NCBI RefSeq assembly: GCF_016097405.1
Contig: NZ_JAEHGD010000001.1
Coordinates: 1,251,831 to 1,315,830 of the forward strand
Source of the DNA: a methane-oxidizing endosymbiont of Gigantopelta aegis
GTDB lineage: Bacteria > Pseudomonadota > Gammaproteobacteria > Methylococcales > Methylomonadaceae
Direction: 5' to 3'
Length of the DNA: 64,000 nt
Under the pieces are notes generated by a model. It had not been told where the DNA came from, made no database searches, and saw only the letters and a program-made list of their open reading frames with translations. Made by a program: the position numbers and the translations under genes. Shown piece by piece: positions 17,437 through 24,683 of this stretch. How positions within the stretch are numbered: position 1 is the stretch's first letter; the number at the start of each line of letters is the position of its first letter.

Positions 17437-18487
17437 GGCTTTGTTGCATAAATCATAAGGATCCCCATATTATAGGGCATGGACAAGAAAAAAGAAACAA
17501 CGCTACAAACTAAAGAATTGGTCGAATTACAATCAAGCCTTGATCAATCGAGGTTCATTAACGCTATGGTTCGAAGAATCCATGATCAAGCAATGGCATC
17601 AGCCTGAAAAGACAGGCTATAGAGGAAGCCCGATGACGTATTCTGATACTGCTATTCAATGCGCATTGACCCTGAGAGAACTCTTTAAAGCTGCTGCCGT
17701 TGAGAGCGACACAGGGATGTTTGTTGTCGTTAGTCCAGTTATTAAAGCTGTCTATCCAGATTCCTCATTACAGTACATTAAGTCGCCGCCAGCAAACTCT
17801 GGAGGTTCGGCTGCCTCGTTCAAGCAGTCGAACGCCAAGACACTTAGTCGTCGATTCGACCGGCTTAAAAGTCTACGGTGAAGGCGAGTGGAAAGTTCGC
17901 AAACATGGTGCCAGCAAGCGCAGAACCTGGCGTAAACTCCATATCATGGTTGATGCACAAACGCAGGAAGTCGTGGCAGTTGAGATGACGGCTAATTTTG
18001 TTGGTGATTCCGAAGTCTTGCCGGATTTATTAGAGCAGCTGGATGAACACGACCAAGTTGCCAGTGTGGCGGCGGATGGCGCTTATGATACGATCCAGTG
18101 TCATCAGGCGATTCGTAACAAAGGCGCCGATGCATTGATACCGCCGCGGGAAGGGGCGGTGGAATGGCCGAGTGATGAAGATGGGAGAACTCATCCAAGA
18201 ACAGCGATTGTTCAACGTTGCGCTGAAATCGGGAGAAAGGCATGGAAACAAGAAAGTGGTTATCATCAACGCAGCCTGGCTGAAACGGCTATGTTTCGCA
18301 TCAAAACGCTCTTTAGTGGCCAATTAAAAAACCGGACCTTTGCGGCTCAGATGGTTGAGGCGTATCTCCGCGTCGGCGCAATGAATAAAATGACAGGCCT
18401 GGGTATGCCTGAAAGTTATTCTGTTTCATGAATAAAGACTGGAATTTAAGAAAAGAGTACGCTGTGGATTATTTATGCAACAAAGCC
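17437..18487 (+). mobile_element. IS5-family (IS903-like) insertion sequence
   Basis: The ends are perfect 17-bp inverted repeats GGCTTTGTTGCATAAAT (17437-17453 and 18471-18487). The 1051-bp size fits IS903-type elements. The 9-bp flanks differ (GTATTAAAG and TGATCAAAC), and the genes on each side are unrelated and each is truncated, so the element marks a deletion or recombination junction rather than a simple insertion. Confidence 0.9.
17479..18431 (+). pseudogene. IS5-family transposase, frameshifted
   Basis: The reading starts MDKKK at 17479 and loses frame in the A run near 17490; the next frame gives NWSNYNQALINRGSLTLWFE. A second shift near 17690 (extra A before GCTGCTGCC) leads into the long 3' frame with HLVVDSTGLKVYGEGEWK, DGAYDT and HQRSLAETAMFRIKTLF, which contain the DDE residues of IS5 transposases. 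At least two single-base indels make the gene inactive unless frameshifting is used. Confidence 0.85.
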
Positions 18488-18839
18488 TGATCAAACTATA
18501 TTCACTGGAAGCCGTTGGATGGAAGAAGTTATTTTTTATCATAAGCCATCCAAGACGCTAATTGTTGCAGATTGGGTAGAGAATTTTGACCCAGCTACGT
18601 TAAATTGGTGGTATAGGGTTTTAGCTAAACTTGTTGGGATACTGTATCCTAATGGAAAGATGCCTCTTGATTGGCGATTAAGCTTTTTGCTCGGGAATAA
18701 AAATGAAGCGAAGAAGCATCTGAAAAAAATTCTAGCTTGGCGCCCTGAAAATCTGATTTTATCTCATGGTAAATGTATATTTGGAAATGCTCATAAGTTT
18801 ATTGAAAAATCGTTTTTATGGTTAGAGGTAAATGCATAA
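18488..18839 (+). pseudogene. DUF4336 protein, 5'-truncated; payload of an integron-type cassette
   Basis: The frame is open from the IS end (PDQTIFTGSRWMEEVIFYHK) to a TAA at 18837-18839. ME-EV-FYH-PSKTLIVADW and ILSHGKCI match the C-terminal half of DUF4336 proteins, which have a metallo-beta-lactamase-like fold and unknown function. The N-terminal half has been removed by the IS5-family junction. The stop codon lies within the first core site of an attC-like element, the arrangement seen in integron gene cassettes. Confidence 0.75.
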
Positions 18840-18921
18840 CAAATCGCTCAACTTGACCGCAAAAAGCGCCGCTCCTATCGTCGCTCTGCTTTTTTCGTCA
18901 AGTTAGCTTGGTCGTTATAAC
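18834..18921 (+). repeat. attC-like integron recombination site
   Basis: GCATAAC (18834-18840) and GTTATAAC (18914-18921) are complementary cores. Inside them AACTTGAC (18850-18857) pairs with GTCAAGTT (18897-18904) and AAAAAGC (18861-18867) with GCTTTTT (18888-18894), giving the long imperfect palindrome of attC sites. It begins at the stop codon of the DUF4336 gene, as cassettes do. No integron integrase is in the window. Confidence 0.75.
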
Positions 18922-19248
18922 GCTGGCATCAGCGCCCTGCTAGTGCAATGCTCAGATGCCAGCACTAAAACCATGCTAGGGCGATAGAATCAGCACCACA
19001 GGTGCAGAAACAGGGTGACAGACTCAGTTCCAAAGTAAAGCGATTTAATCACGGCTTAGGCTTCGGAGAAGCCCTGAAGCCGTGCATACTTTCAACGCCT
19101 GCTAAAAGCTGTAGGGTATAAAGCTATAAACGCCGTGATGAAATAGCTTGACTTCGGAGCCTGCTAGAGTCTGTCTGCCGGAACCTGCCCCGCGATGCTT
19201 TCATTATGAGGCTATGAGCAATGGTGACAAATAAGGTACCATGCCCAT
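18922..19248. other. Gene-free stretch with several hairpins after the attC-like site
   Basis: No gene is supported. The inverted repeat GCTGGCATC (from 18922) and GATGCCAGC lies just after the attC-like site, and a strong hairpin occurs at 19050-19084 (CACGGCTT/AAGCCGTG, with AGGCTT/AAGCCCT nested). It may be the remnant of further cassettes or a non-coding RNA; nothing decides between these. Confidence 0.4.
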
Positions 19249-19464
19249 TTAATCAAACTGGTTTAAATACTCCACAATGGCCAGATTGATAACCGCTTGC
19301 ACTGGTAAGCCATGCTTTTCAGCAAATAGCTTAACGCGCTCTGTTATTTGTGGCGTTATTCTTGGGCGCATTTCCTTATCTGGTGCCGTTATGGTACTGG
19401 ATACGGTACCAGACACAGTACCATTTTGAGTAGTTTGATTTGGTTTTCTTCGCTTTCTAGCCAT
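19249..19464 (-). CDS. Small ribbon-helix-helix (CopG/Arc-like) protein
   Basis: The 71-residue protein has a basic start (MARKRRKPNQ), a low-complexity Thr/Ser/Gly/Val stretch (GTVSGTVSSTI) and a C-terminal RPRITPQITERVKLFAEKHG segment followed by an amphipathic helix, which fits a beta strand plus two helices of the RHH fold. AGGGG lies 9 bases before the ATG. GGTACC-type palindromes lie inside the gene and on both sides, suggesting autoregulation or a DNA-binding target. No toxin partner gene is visible. Its position behind an attC-like site suggests acquisition by transfer. Confidence 0.65.
   Translation of the reverse strand: MARKRRKPNQTTQNGTVSGTVSSTITAPDKEMRPRITPQITERVKLFAEKHGLPVQAVINLAIVEYLNQFD
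19391..19424. repeat. GGTAC inverted repeat inside the ribbon-helix-helix gene
   Basis: ATGGTACTG and its complement CAGTACCAT flank a central GGTACC palindrome. Related sequences occur at 19499-19518 (ATGGTACCGTGTATGGTGCC, in the leader) and 19233-19248 (AAGGTACCATGCCCAT, just past the stop). The internal copy encodes the repetitive GTVSGTVSST segment of the protein. Confidence 0.65.
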
Positions 19465-19540
19465 TTTGTTAACCCCTGTTTTTAGTGAGTAAGAAAGAAT
19501 GGTACCGTGTATGGTGCCTTGTATAGTGTCGATATCTTTC

Positions 19541-19562
19541 CCCCCATGTTATTAGATGGGGG
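19541..19562. repeat. 7-bp G/C hairpin upstream of the ribbon-helix-helix gene
   Basis: CCCCCAT (19541-19547) pairs with ATGGGGG (19556-19562) around an 8-base loop. It lies in the leader or promoter area of the minus-strand gene. No T run follows, so it is not clearly a terminator. Confidence 0.4.
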
Positions 19563-19682
19563 TTAAAAGCTATAACGATAAAAAACAGAGGCCAGAGATG
19601 GCTTTTTCTTTCTCGGTAATAGTGAACGGAGGATCATGGGAATGAAATTAAAGAGCCGCCGCGTAACATCAGTTATCTTAAA

Positions 19683-21848
19683 TCAAGCTCTCGATAACTT
19701 GGCATAGGCCAGCATCAACCATTTCAGCCCCACATTCTTAAAATTGATCTGCACCCGCTCCTGTGCACCTTCTCCTTCCACTTGCAACACCACGCCTTCG
19801 CCAAACTTCTGATGAATGACGCGCTGTCCCAGTTTATATTGAGCGCCCGCCATAGCAACACTGCTGTTATTAGCGGTTGGCGTTAGTTTTTGATTCAGAT
19901 TGGCACGCAAACGGATTTCCTGCATCGATTCAGTCGGAATTTCCCGAATAAAACGCGAGGGTGAAGGATAGGTTTCTTTGCCATACAAGCGACGTGATTC
20001 AGCATGGGTCAAATACAATTGTTCACGCGCCCGGGTAATGCCGACATAACACAAGCGCCGTTCTTCCTGCAGCCGGGCAGGGTCGTCGGTTGATTGTTGC
20101 GAAGGGAACAAACCTTCTTCCATACCCACCAAAAAGACAATTTTAAACTCCAGCCCCTTAGCCGAATGCAATGTCATCAACTGTACACAATCCTCATAGT
20201 CTTCGCCCTGCGTATCGCCTGCCTCCAGCGCGGCATGCGCCAGAAACATATCCAGTTCCGATAAGTTTTCTTCGTTGTCGGCTTCATAATCAAACAAACG
20301 CGCGGCGTTGACCAGCTCCTCCAGGTTTTCAACCCGTGCTTCGCCTTTTTCACCTTTTTCTTTTTTATACAGTTCAATCAAGCCACTTTTTTCAACCACA
20401 AGCTGTACTTTTTCAAACAGTTCCAGCGCTTCGGCTTCAGCGGCCAGATTTTGGATAAGTTGTTGAAAGCCCTTCAGTGCATTAGCTGCGCGGGCAGTCA
20501 GGTGATTTTGTTGCCGCATTTTCAAACCGGCCTGCCATAAAGAAATACCTTCATTCCGGGCCAGTTGCCGAATATCTTCCAGCGTTTTATTGCCGATTCC
20601 CCGCGCCGGTGTATTGACGACACGTTCAAACGCGGCATCGTCATCCGGATTGGACATCAATCTTAAATATGCCAGCACATTTTTGATTTCCATTCGCTCA
20701 AAGAACCTCAGCCCACCGTAAACCCGATACGGTGTACCGGTACTCATCAACTTTTCCTCAAACTGCCGTGATTGGGCATTGGAGCGATACAAAATAGCGA
20801 CATCGCTACGCAAACCACCTTCATTCACCCATTGCCGTATTTTCTCGACCACAAAATAGGCTTCGTCCTGCTCATTGAACGCTGTGTATAAGGAAATTAA
20901 ATCGCCATCGCCGCTGTCGGTCCATAAGTCCTTGCCTAAGCGCTCTTCATTATTAGCAATCAGAGTATTGGCCGCTTTCAGAATATGGCCAGTGGATCGG
21001 TAATTCTGCTCCAATTTGATCAACTGATGATCGGGATAATGTTTGCGGAATGAATGAATATTTTCAATTTTTGCACCGCGCCAGCCGTAAATAGACTGGT
21101 CATCATCGCCAACCACAAACAAATTGTTCTGGCCCTCGGTCAATAAGCGCAGCCAGGCATATTGTATGGTATTGGTATCCTGAAATTCGTCGACTAGCAC
21201 ATGCCGAAAACGTTGCTGGTAAAAGCTCAGTAAATCTTCATTATCGCGCAGTAATTCATGGGTTCTGAGCAGCAATTCACCAAAATCAACTAACCCTGAA
21301 CGATTACAAACCTCTTCATAAGCTTTATAAATCGCGATCATTTGTCGCTGAAACGGGTCGCCATCTTCAATCATATGGCGTGCACGGATACCTTCATCTT
21401 TTTGCGCATTGATATACCACTGGATCTGTTTGGGCGGGTATTTGCTATCGTCGATATTTAAATTGCGTAGCAAACGTTTAATCAACCGCAGCTGATCATC
21501 GGAATCGATGACCTGAAAGGTTTCCGGCAATTTGGCCTGCTTGGCATGGCGCCGCAGCAAACGATGCGCCAGACCATGAAAGGTTCCGATCCACAAATTA
21601 CGTGTCGATTGTTTAAGCAACGCTTCCACCCGACCGCGCATTTCAGTCGCCGCCTTGTTGGTAAACGTCACCGCTAGAATATTTTGCGGTGATAAGCCAT
21701 TCACCTTGATATGCCAGGCAATTCGGTGTACCAGCACCCGGGTTTTACCGCTGCCGGCACCTGCCAGTACCAAAACTGGCTGTTCCGGGGCAGAAACGGC
21801 AAGTTTTTGTGCATCATTTAAATGACTAATAATTGATTCGGTATCCAT
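19683..21848 (-). CDS. uvrD: DNA helicase II (UvrD)
   Basis: Superfamily 1 3'-5' helicase used in nucleotide excision and mismatch repair. The Walker A loop LAGAGSGKT is at about 28-36; other motifs are VDEFQDTN (II), GDDDQSIYGWRGA (III), LEQNYRST (IV), TLHSAKGLEF (V) and VGITRAREQLYL (VI). The C-terminus carries the Tudor-like region KLGQRVIHQKFGEGVV. I start at MDTESIISHLNDAQ (21848, 721 aa), which matches the UvrD N-terminus, rather than 30 codons upstream. It stands alone on the minus strand. Confidence 0.96.
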   Translation of the reverse strand: MDTESIISHLNDAQKLAVSAPEQPVLVLAGAGSGKTRVLVHRIAWHIKVNGLSPQNILAVTFTNKAATEMRGRVEALLKQSTRNLWIGTFHGLAHRLLRRHAKQAKLPETFQVIDSDDQLRLIKRLLRNLNIDDSKYPPKQIQWYINAQKDEGIRARHMIEDGDPFQRQMIAIYKAYEEVCNRSGLVDFGELLLRTHELLRDNEDLLSFYQQRFRHVLVDEFQDTNTIQYAWLRLLTEGQNNLFVVGDDDQSIYGWRGAKIENIHSFRKHYPDHQLIKLEQNYRSTGHILKAANTLIANNEERLGKDLWTDSGDGDLISLYTAFNEQDEAYFVVEKIRQWVNEGGLRSDVAILYRSNAQSRQFEEKLMSTGTPYRVYGGLRFFERMEIKNVLAYLRLMSNPDDDAAFERVVNTPARGIGNKTLEDIRQLARNEGISLWQAGLKMRQQNHLTARAANALKGFQQLIQNLAAEAEALELFEKVQLVVEKSGLIELYKKEKGEKGEARVENLEELVNAARLFDYEADNEENLSELDMFLAHAALEAGDTQGEDYEDCVQLMTLHSAKGLEFKIVFLVGMEEGLFPSQQSTDDPARLQEERRLCYVGITRAREQLYLTHAESRRLYGKETYPSPSRFIREIPTESMQEIRLRANLNQKLTPTANNSSVAMAGAQYKLGQRVIHQKFGEGVVLQVEGEGAQERVQINFKNVGLKWLMLAYAKLSRA

Positions 21849-21966
21849 CTTAAACAACTGACAATATTGACTCAAACCGTCCAATATACCATTAAAACAG
21901 TGCTTACGATTCAAATATCCCGACTCTAATCCTTGCACAATTTTTCAAGCGGTGTATATTGAAAAG

Positions 21967-22005
21967 TTGACGTTTTGATTTTGGGACGTTAGTCCTAAAC
22001 GTCAA
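21967..22005. repeat. Inverted repeat between uvrD and the DUF2892 gene
   Basis: TTGACGTTT (21967-21975) and AAACGTCAA (21997-22005) form a 9-bp stem, with GGGAC/GTCC inside. It lies between divergent genes and could be an operator or a terminator of an unseen transcript. Confidence 0.5.
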
Positions 22006-22125
22006 TGCAATCCACACAATAACAACAGGAAACATTGAAAGACGAGTAGCCTGGCTTAAAACCTGCCAGGGCAACTTATTTTTTCAGTATTTCCGATAAC
22101 TTAACACGGGCAGGAAGGTAAAATC

Positions 22126-22389
22126 ATGAGCTTTGATGTCAAACGTTTAATAAAATTCGAACACAATGTCGGTGCACAGGAAAAAAAATACCGTCTCTGG
22201 GGTGGTGCGGCGGCGATATTTATTTCGCTGTTTATTGCCAGCGTTCCTTTATTGCTTATTGGCTGTGTTTTAGTCGCAACCGGTTATTCAGGCTGGTGCC
22301 CAGCATACTCGGCACTCGACAAAAGCACACTTGAGCAAGATACCACCTCTTCTGACGCTGAAGATAAAGAAGATAAATCCGACAATTAA
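22126..22389 (+). CDS. DUF2892 membrane protein
   Basis: The 87-residue protein has a hydrophobic hairpin (about 26-52) followed by GWCPAYSAL, the Cys-Pro signature of DUF2892 (YgaP transmembrane-type) proteins, and an acidic tail rich in Asp/Glu/Ser. GGAAGG lies upstream of the ATG. Proteins of this family are found alone or fused to rhodanese domains; here it is alone and its function is unknown. Confidence 0.8.
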   Translation: MSFDVKRLIKFEHNVGAQEKKYRLWGGAAAIFISLFIASVPLLLIGCVLVATGYSGWCPAYSALDKSTLEQDTTSSDAEDKEDKSDN

Positions 22390-22484
22390 CACATCAAACG
22401 GGGTAAAGCACAGCTTTATCCCGTTCGCTTATTTCCCACATTTTATCTATACTCGTCAATTTTAGACACCGCCCGGATCGTACC

Positions 22485-23774
22485 GTGCCAACATTATTTC
22501 CATTACCTGAAAATCATTCCAAACGTTTCCTGCTACACAATGAAGTTCACGCCCGCTCCTCGGTAATCCTGGAATTACCGTTCAGGGCCTCGCATTTGGC
22601 CTTGATGGTCAACCCTGAAGAAAAAAAACAAGATTTCCGCCATTTATTGACGCTATGTGAGCGCTTTGGCATCACCCCACCGACGCCCGACGCTAATCAT
22701 TTCATGGCACCTTTCGGTGATTTTCAGTTACTGTGGGAACAACACAACGAATTTGTCACCTACACATTTTTTGTCAATCTCAGCACCTCACTACCCTTTA
22801 CAGAACCGGCTTTAAAAAAGGCACCGGTCGATTGGATGGCAAAATTACCCGGGCAATTGATGGTGGCCAGCCATGCCGAAATCATCCCAGCCAACCAGCT
22901 CAACAACCTAGATGAAATCAGCGCATTGTTTTCAGGAAATGCCTTAATCGGTGCCGAAGTCAGTGGCGGGGCTGCTAGCGCTTATACTGATTTTCGAATT
23001 CACGCCGATGGTTTCAGTCGGTTTTTGATTATCGACAAGCATTTAAAAAAAGCACAAGCAGGTCGTTTGATTCAGCGTTTGTTTGAAATTGAAGTATACC
23101 GGGTAATGGCTTTACTCGCCTTTCCAATCGCCCGTCAACTGACACCGGTTTTAATTAAATCCGACCAGCAATTACGTACCATAACGGCAGCCATGGCTGA
23201 AGAAGACAGTGACGACAGCCGTTTACTAGATGAATTGACGCGACTGGCGGCGGAAATCGAAAACCATATCTCCAGTAACGATTATCGTTTTGGCGCCGCC
23301 AGCGCCTATTACAATATAGTCGTGCGGCGCATTCAGGATTTACGCGAAGTCAGAATCCAGGGCCTGCAAACCTTCAGCGAATTTATGAATCGCAGACTAG
23401 AACCTGCCATCGGAACCTGCCAATCAACCATCAAACGTTTTATGCGTTTATCTGAACGTATCAGCAATGCGGGTGAATTGCTCAGAACCCGGGTTGATAT
23501 TTCTATCGAACGGCAAAACCAGGCCTTGCTCAAATCCATGAATACGCATGCCAAAATGCAATTAAAATTACAAAGCACAGTAGAAGGCTTGTCCATCATT
23601 GCCATTACCAGCTATGTCGTTGGCTTGATTGGGTCTATCGCCCAGGCGATGAAATCAGCCGGTTGGCAAATTAACCCCTCTATCGCGGTGGGCGTATCCA
23701 TTCCCATCGTGTTAGTTGTTGTCGCATTAGGTGTGCGTCGCATTCACAAAGTTATCCAAAAAATAGATGATTAA
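22485..23774 (+). CDS. DUF3422 family membrane-anchored protein
   Basis: The 429-residue protein opens with a GTG (PTLFPLPENHSKRFLLHNEVHARS); HNEVHARS near the N-terminus is typical of DUF3422. A long soluble part is followed by a helical region (about 230-350, possible coiled coil) and two C-terminal membrane helices (about 365-385 and 400-418). The function of the family is not established. It follows the DUF2892 gene after 95 bp, which contain a possible hairpin at 22398-22424. Confidence 0.85.
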   Translation: MPTLFPLPENHSKRFLLHNEVHARSSVILELPFRASHLALMVNPEEKKQDFRHLLTLCERFGITPPTPDANHFMAPFGDFQLLWEQHNEFVTYTFFVNLSTSLPFTEPALKKAPVDWMAKLPGQLMVASHAEIIPANQLNNLDEISALFSGNALIGAEVSGGAASAYTDFRIHADGFSRFLIIDKHLKKAQAGRLIQRLFEIEVYRVMALLAFPIARQLTPVLIKSDQQLRTITAAMAEEDSDDSRLLDELTRLAAEIENHISSNDYRFGAASAYYNIVVRRIQDLREVRIQGLQTFSEFMNRRLEPAIGTCQSTIKRFMRLSERISNAGELLRTRVDISIERQNQALLKSMNTHAKMQLKLQSTVEGLSIIAITSYVVGLIGSIAQAMKSAGWQINPSIAVGVSIPIVLVVVALGVRRIHKVIQKIDD

Positions 23775-23797
23775 CCCAGCTTTGCTGGCATAAAACG

Positions 23798-23877
23798 TAT
23801 GTCACCGACTCAACCTGAAGTCACCGTATTAAACACTTATGTCACCGACTCAACCTGAAGTCACCGTATTAAACACT
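23798..23877. repeat. Perfect 40-bp tandem duplication
   Basis: Two identical 40-bp units (23798-23837 and 23838-23877), each beginning TATGTCACCGACTCAACCTG, sit between the DUF3422 stop and the fxsA stop. The last base or two of the second unit form part of the fxsA stop codon. Confidence 0.95.
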
Positions 23878-24325
23878 AAGGTGTCTTATCGCCATCTTTT
23901 TTCTCATATTCACCTTCAATCACATGATGACTCGGTGTACCATCCTGCTGAAAGCCGGTTGGCGTCACCAGTTTATTTTCAATCACATAACGGGCGATTT
24001 TTTTACGCAAGCCCGGCACCAGGCAGGCAAAACCAATAGCATCGGTAAAAAAGCCCGGTGTCAGCAATAATGCACCACCAACCAGCAAAATCGGGCCTTC
24101 AATCATTTCGTAGGCGGGGACAATACCTTTATTTATACTTTCCTGAAAACGCAACCAGGTTGCCAATCCTTGCTTTCTCAGCAACCAGGCACCCAACATA
24201 GCCGTAAATACCACCATAAAAATAGTGGGAAAAACACCGATAATGCCACCAATTTGCAACAATAAATAGATTTCGATAAACGGTACGGTCAAAAAAAACA
24301 AAAATAAAATCTGTACAATTTTCAT
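23876..24325 (-). CDS. fxsA: FxsA family membrane protein
   Basis: FxsA is a small inner-membrane protein known from E. coli for easing phage T7 exclusion by the F plasmid; its normal role is not known. The 149 residues show membrane segments at about 4-24, 26-46 and 72-95, with LLLQIGGIIGVFPTI and GGALLLTPGFFTDAIG, both conserved in FxsA. The C-terminal tail is polar. The gene is divergent from cutA with about 40 bp between starts, and its stop abuts a 40-bp tandem repeat. Confidence 0.9.
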   Translation of the reverse strand: MKIVQILFLFFLTVPFIEIYLLLQIGGIIGVFPTIFMVVFTAMLGAWLLRKQGLATWLRFQESINKGIVPAYEMIEGPILLVGGALLLTPGFFTDAIGFACLVPGLRKKIARYVIENKLVTPTGFQQDGTPSHHVIEGEYEKKDGDKTP

Positions 24326-24365
24326 TTAAAATACGCCTTGGGTTCAAGTTTATAAGGATAGTCTG

Positions 24366-24683
24366 ATGCACCAACTCATTTATTGTACCTGTCCCGACCG
24401 GGAGACGGCAGAAAAAATTGCCCGATATTTGGTCAAAACGCAATTGGCCGCCTGTATCAACATCATCCCCGGAATCACCTCGATTTATCAATGGCAAGGT
24501 GAAATCGAATCTGCTGAAGAACATCTGCTGTTAATCAAATCCCGCCAGGATTTATATCCTCAAGTGGAGCAGGCCATCATCCGTTTGCATCCCTATGAAC
24601 TTCCCGAAGTTGTTGCAGTCTCTATGGCTCGCGCACTGCCTGACTATTTACATTGGATGGATTCATGCTTAATTTCAGAATAA
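24366..24683 (+). CDS. cutA: Divalent-cation tolerance protein CutA
   Basis: CutA1 proteins are small trimers with a PII-like ferredoxin fold. The 105 residues include CPDRETAEKIARYL, LAACINIIPGITSIYQWQGE and HPYELPEVV, all conserved in the family. The gene precedes dsbD and overlaps its start, the same order as in E. coli (cutA-dsbD), and the two are likely cotranscribed. Confidence 0.95.
   Translation: MHQLIYCTCPDRETAEKIARYLVKTQLAACINIIPGITSIYQWQGEIESAEEHLLLIKSRQDLYPQVEQAIIRLHPYELPEVVAVSMARALPDYLHWMDSCLISE

Noticed and set aside
19636-19707. A 23-codon frame with a GGAGG site (MGMKLKSRRVTSV) upstream of the uvrD end
   Set aside because: It is very short, runs into the uvrD 3' end and has no family match; the site alone is not enough.
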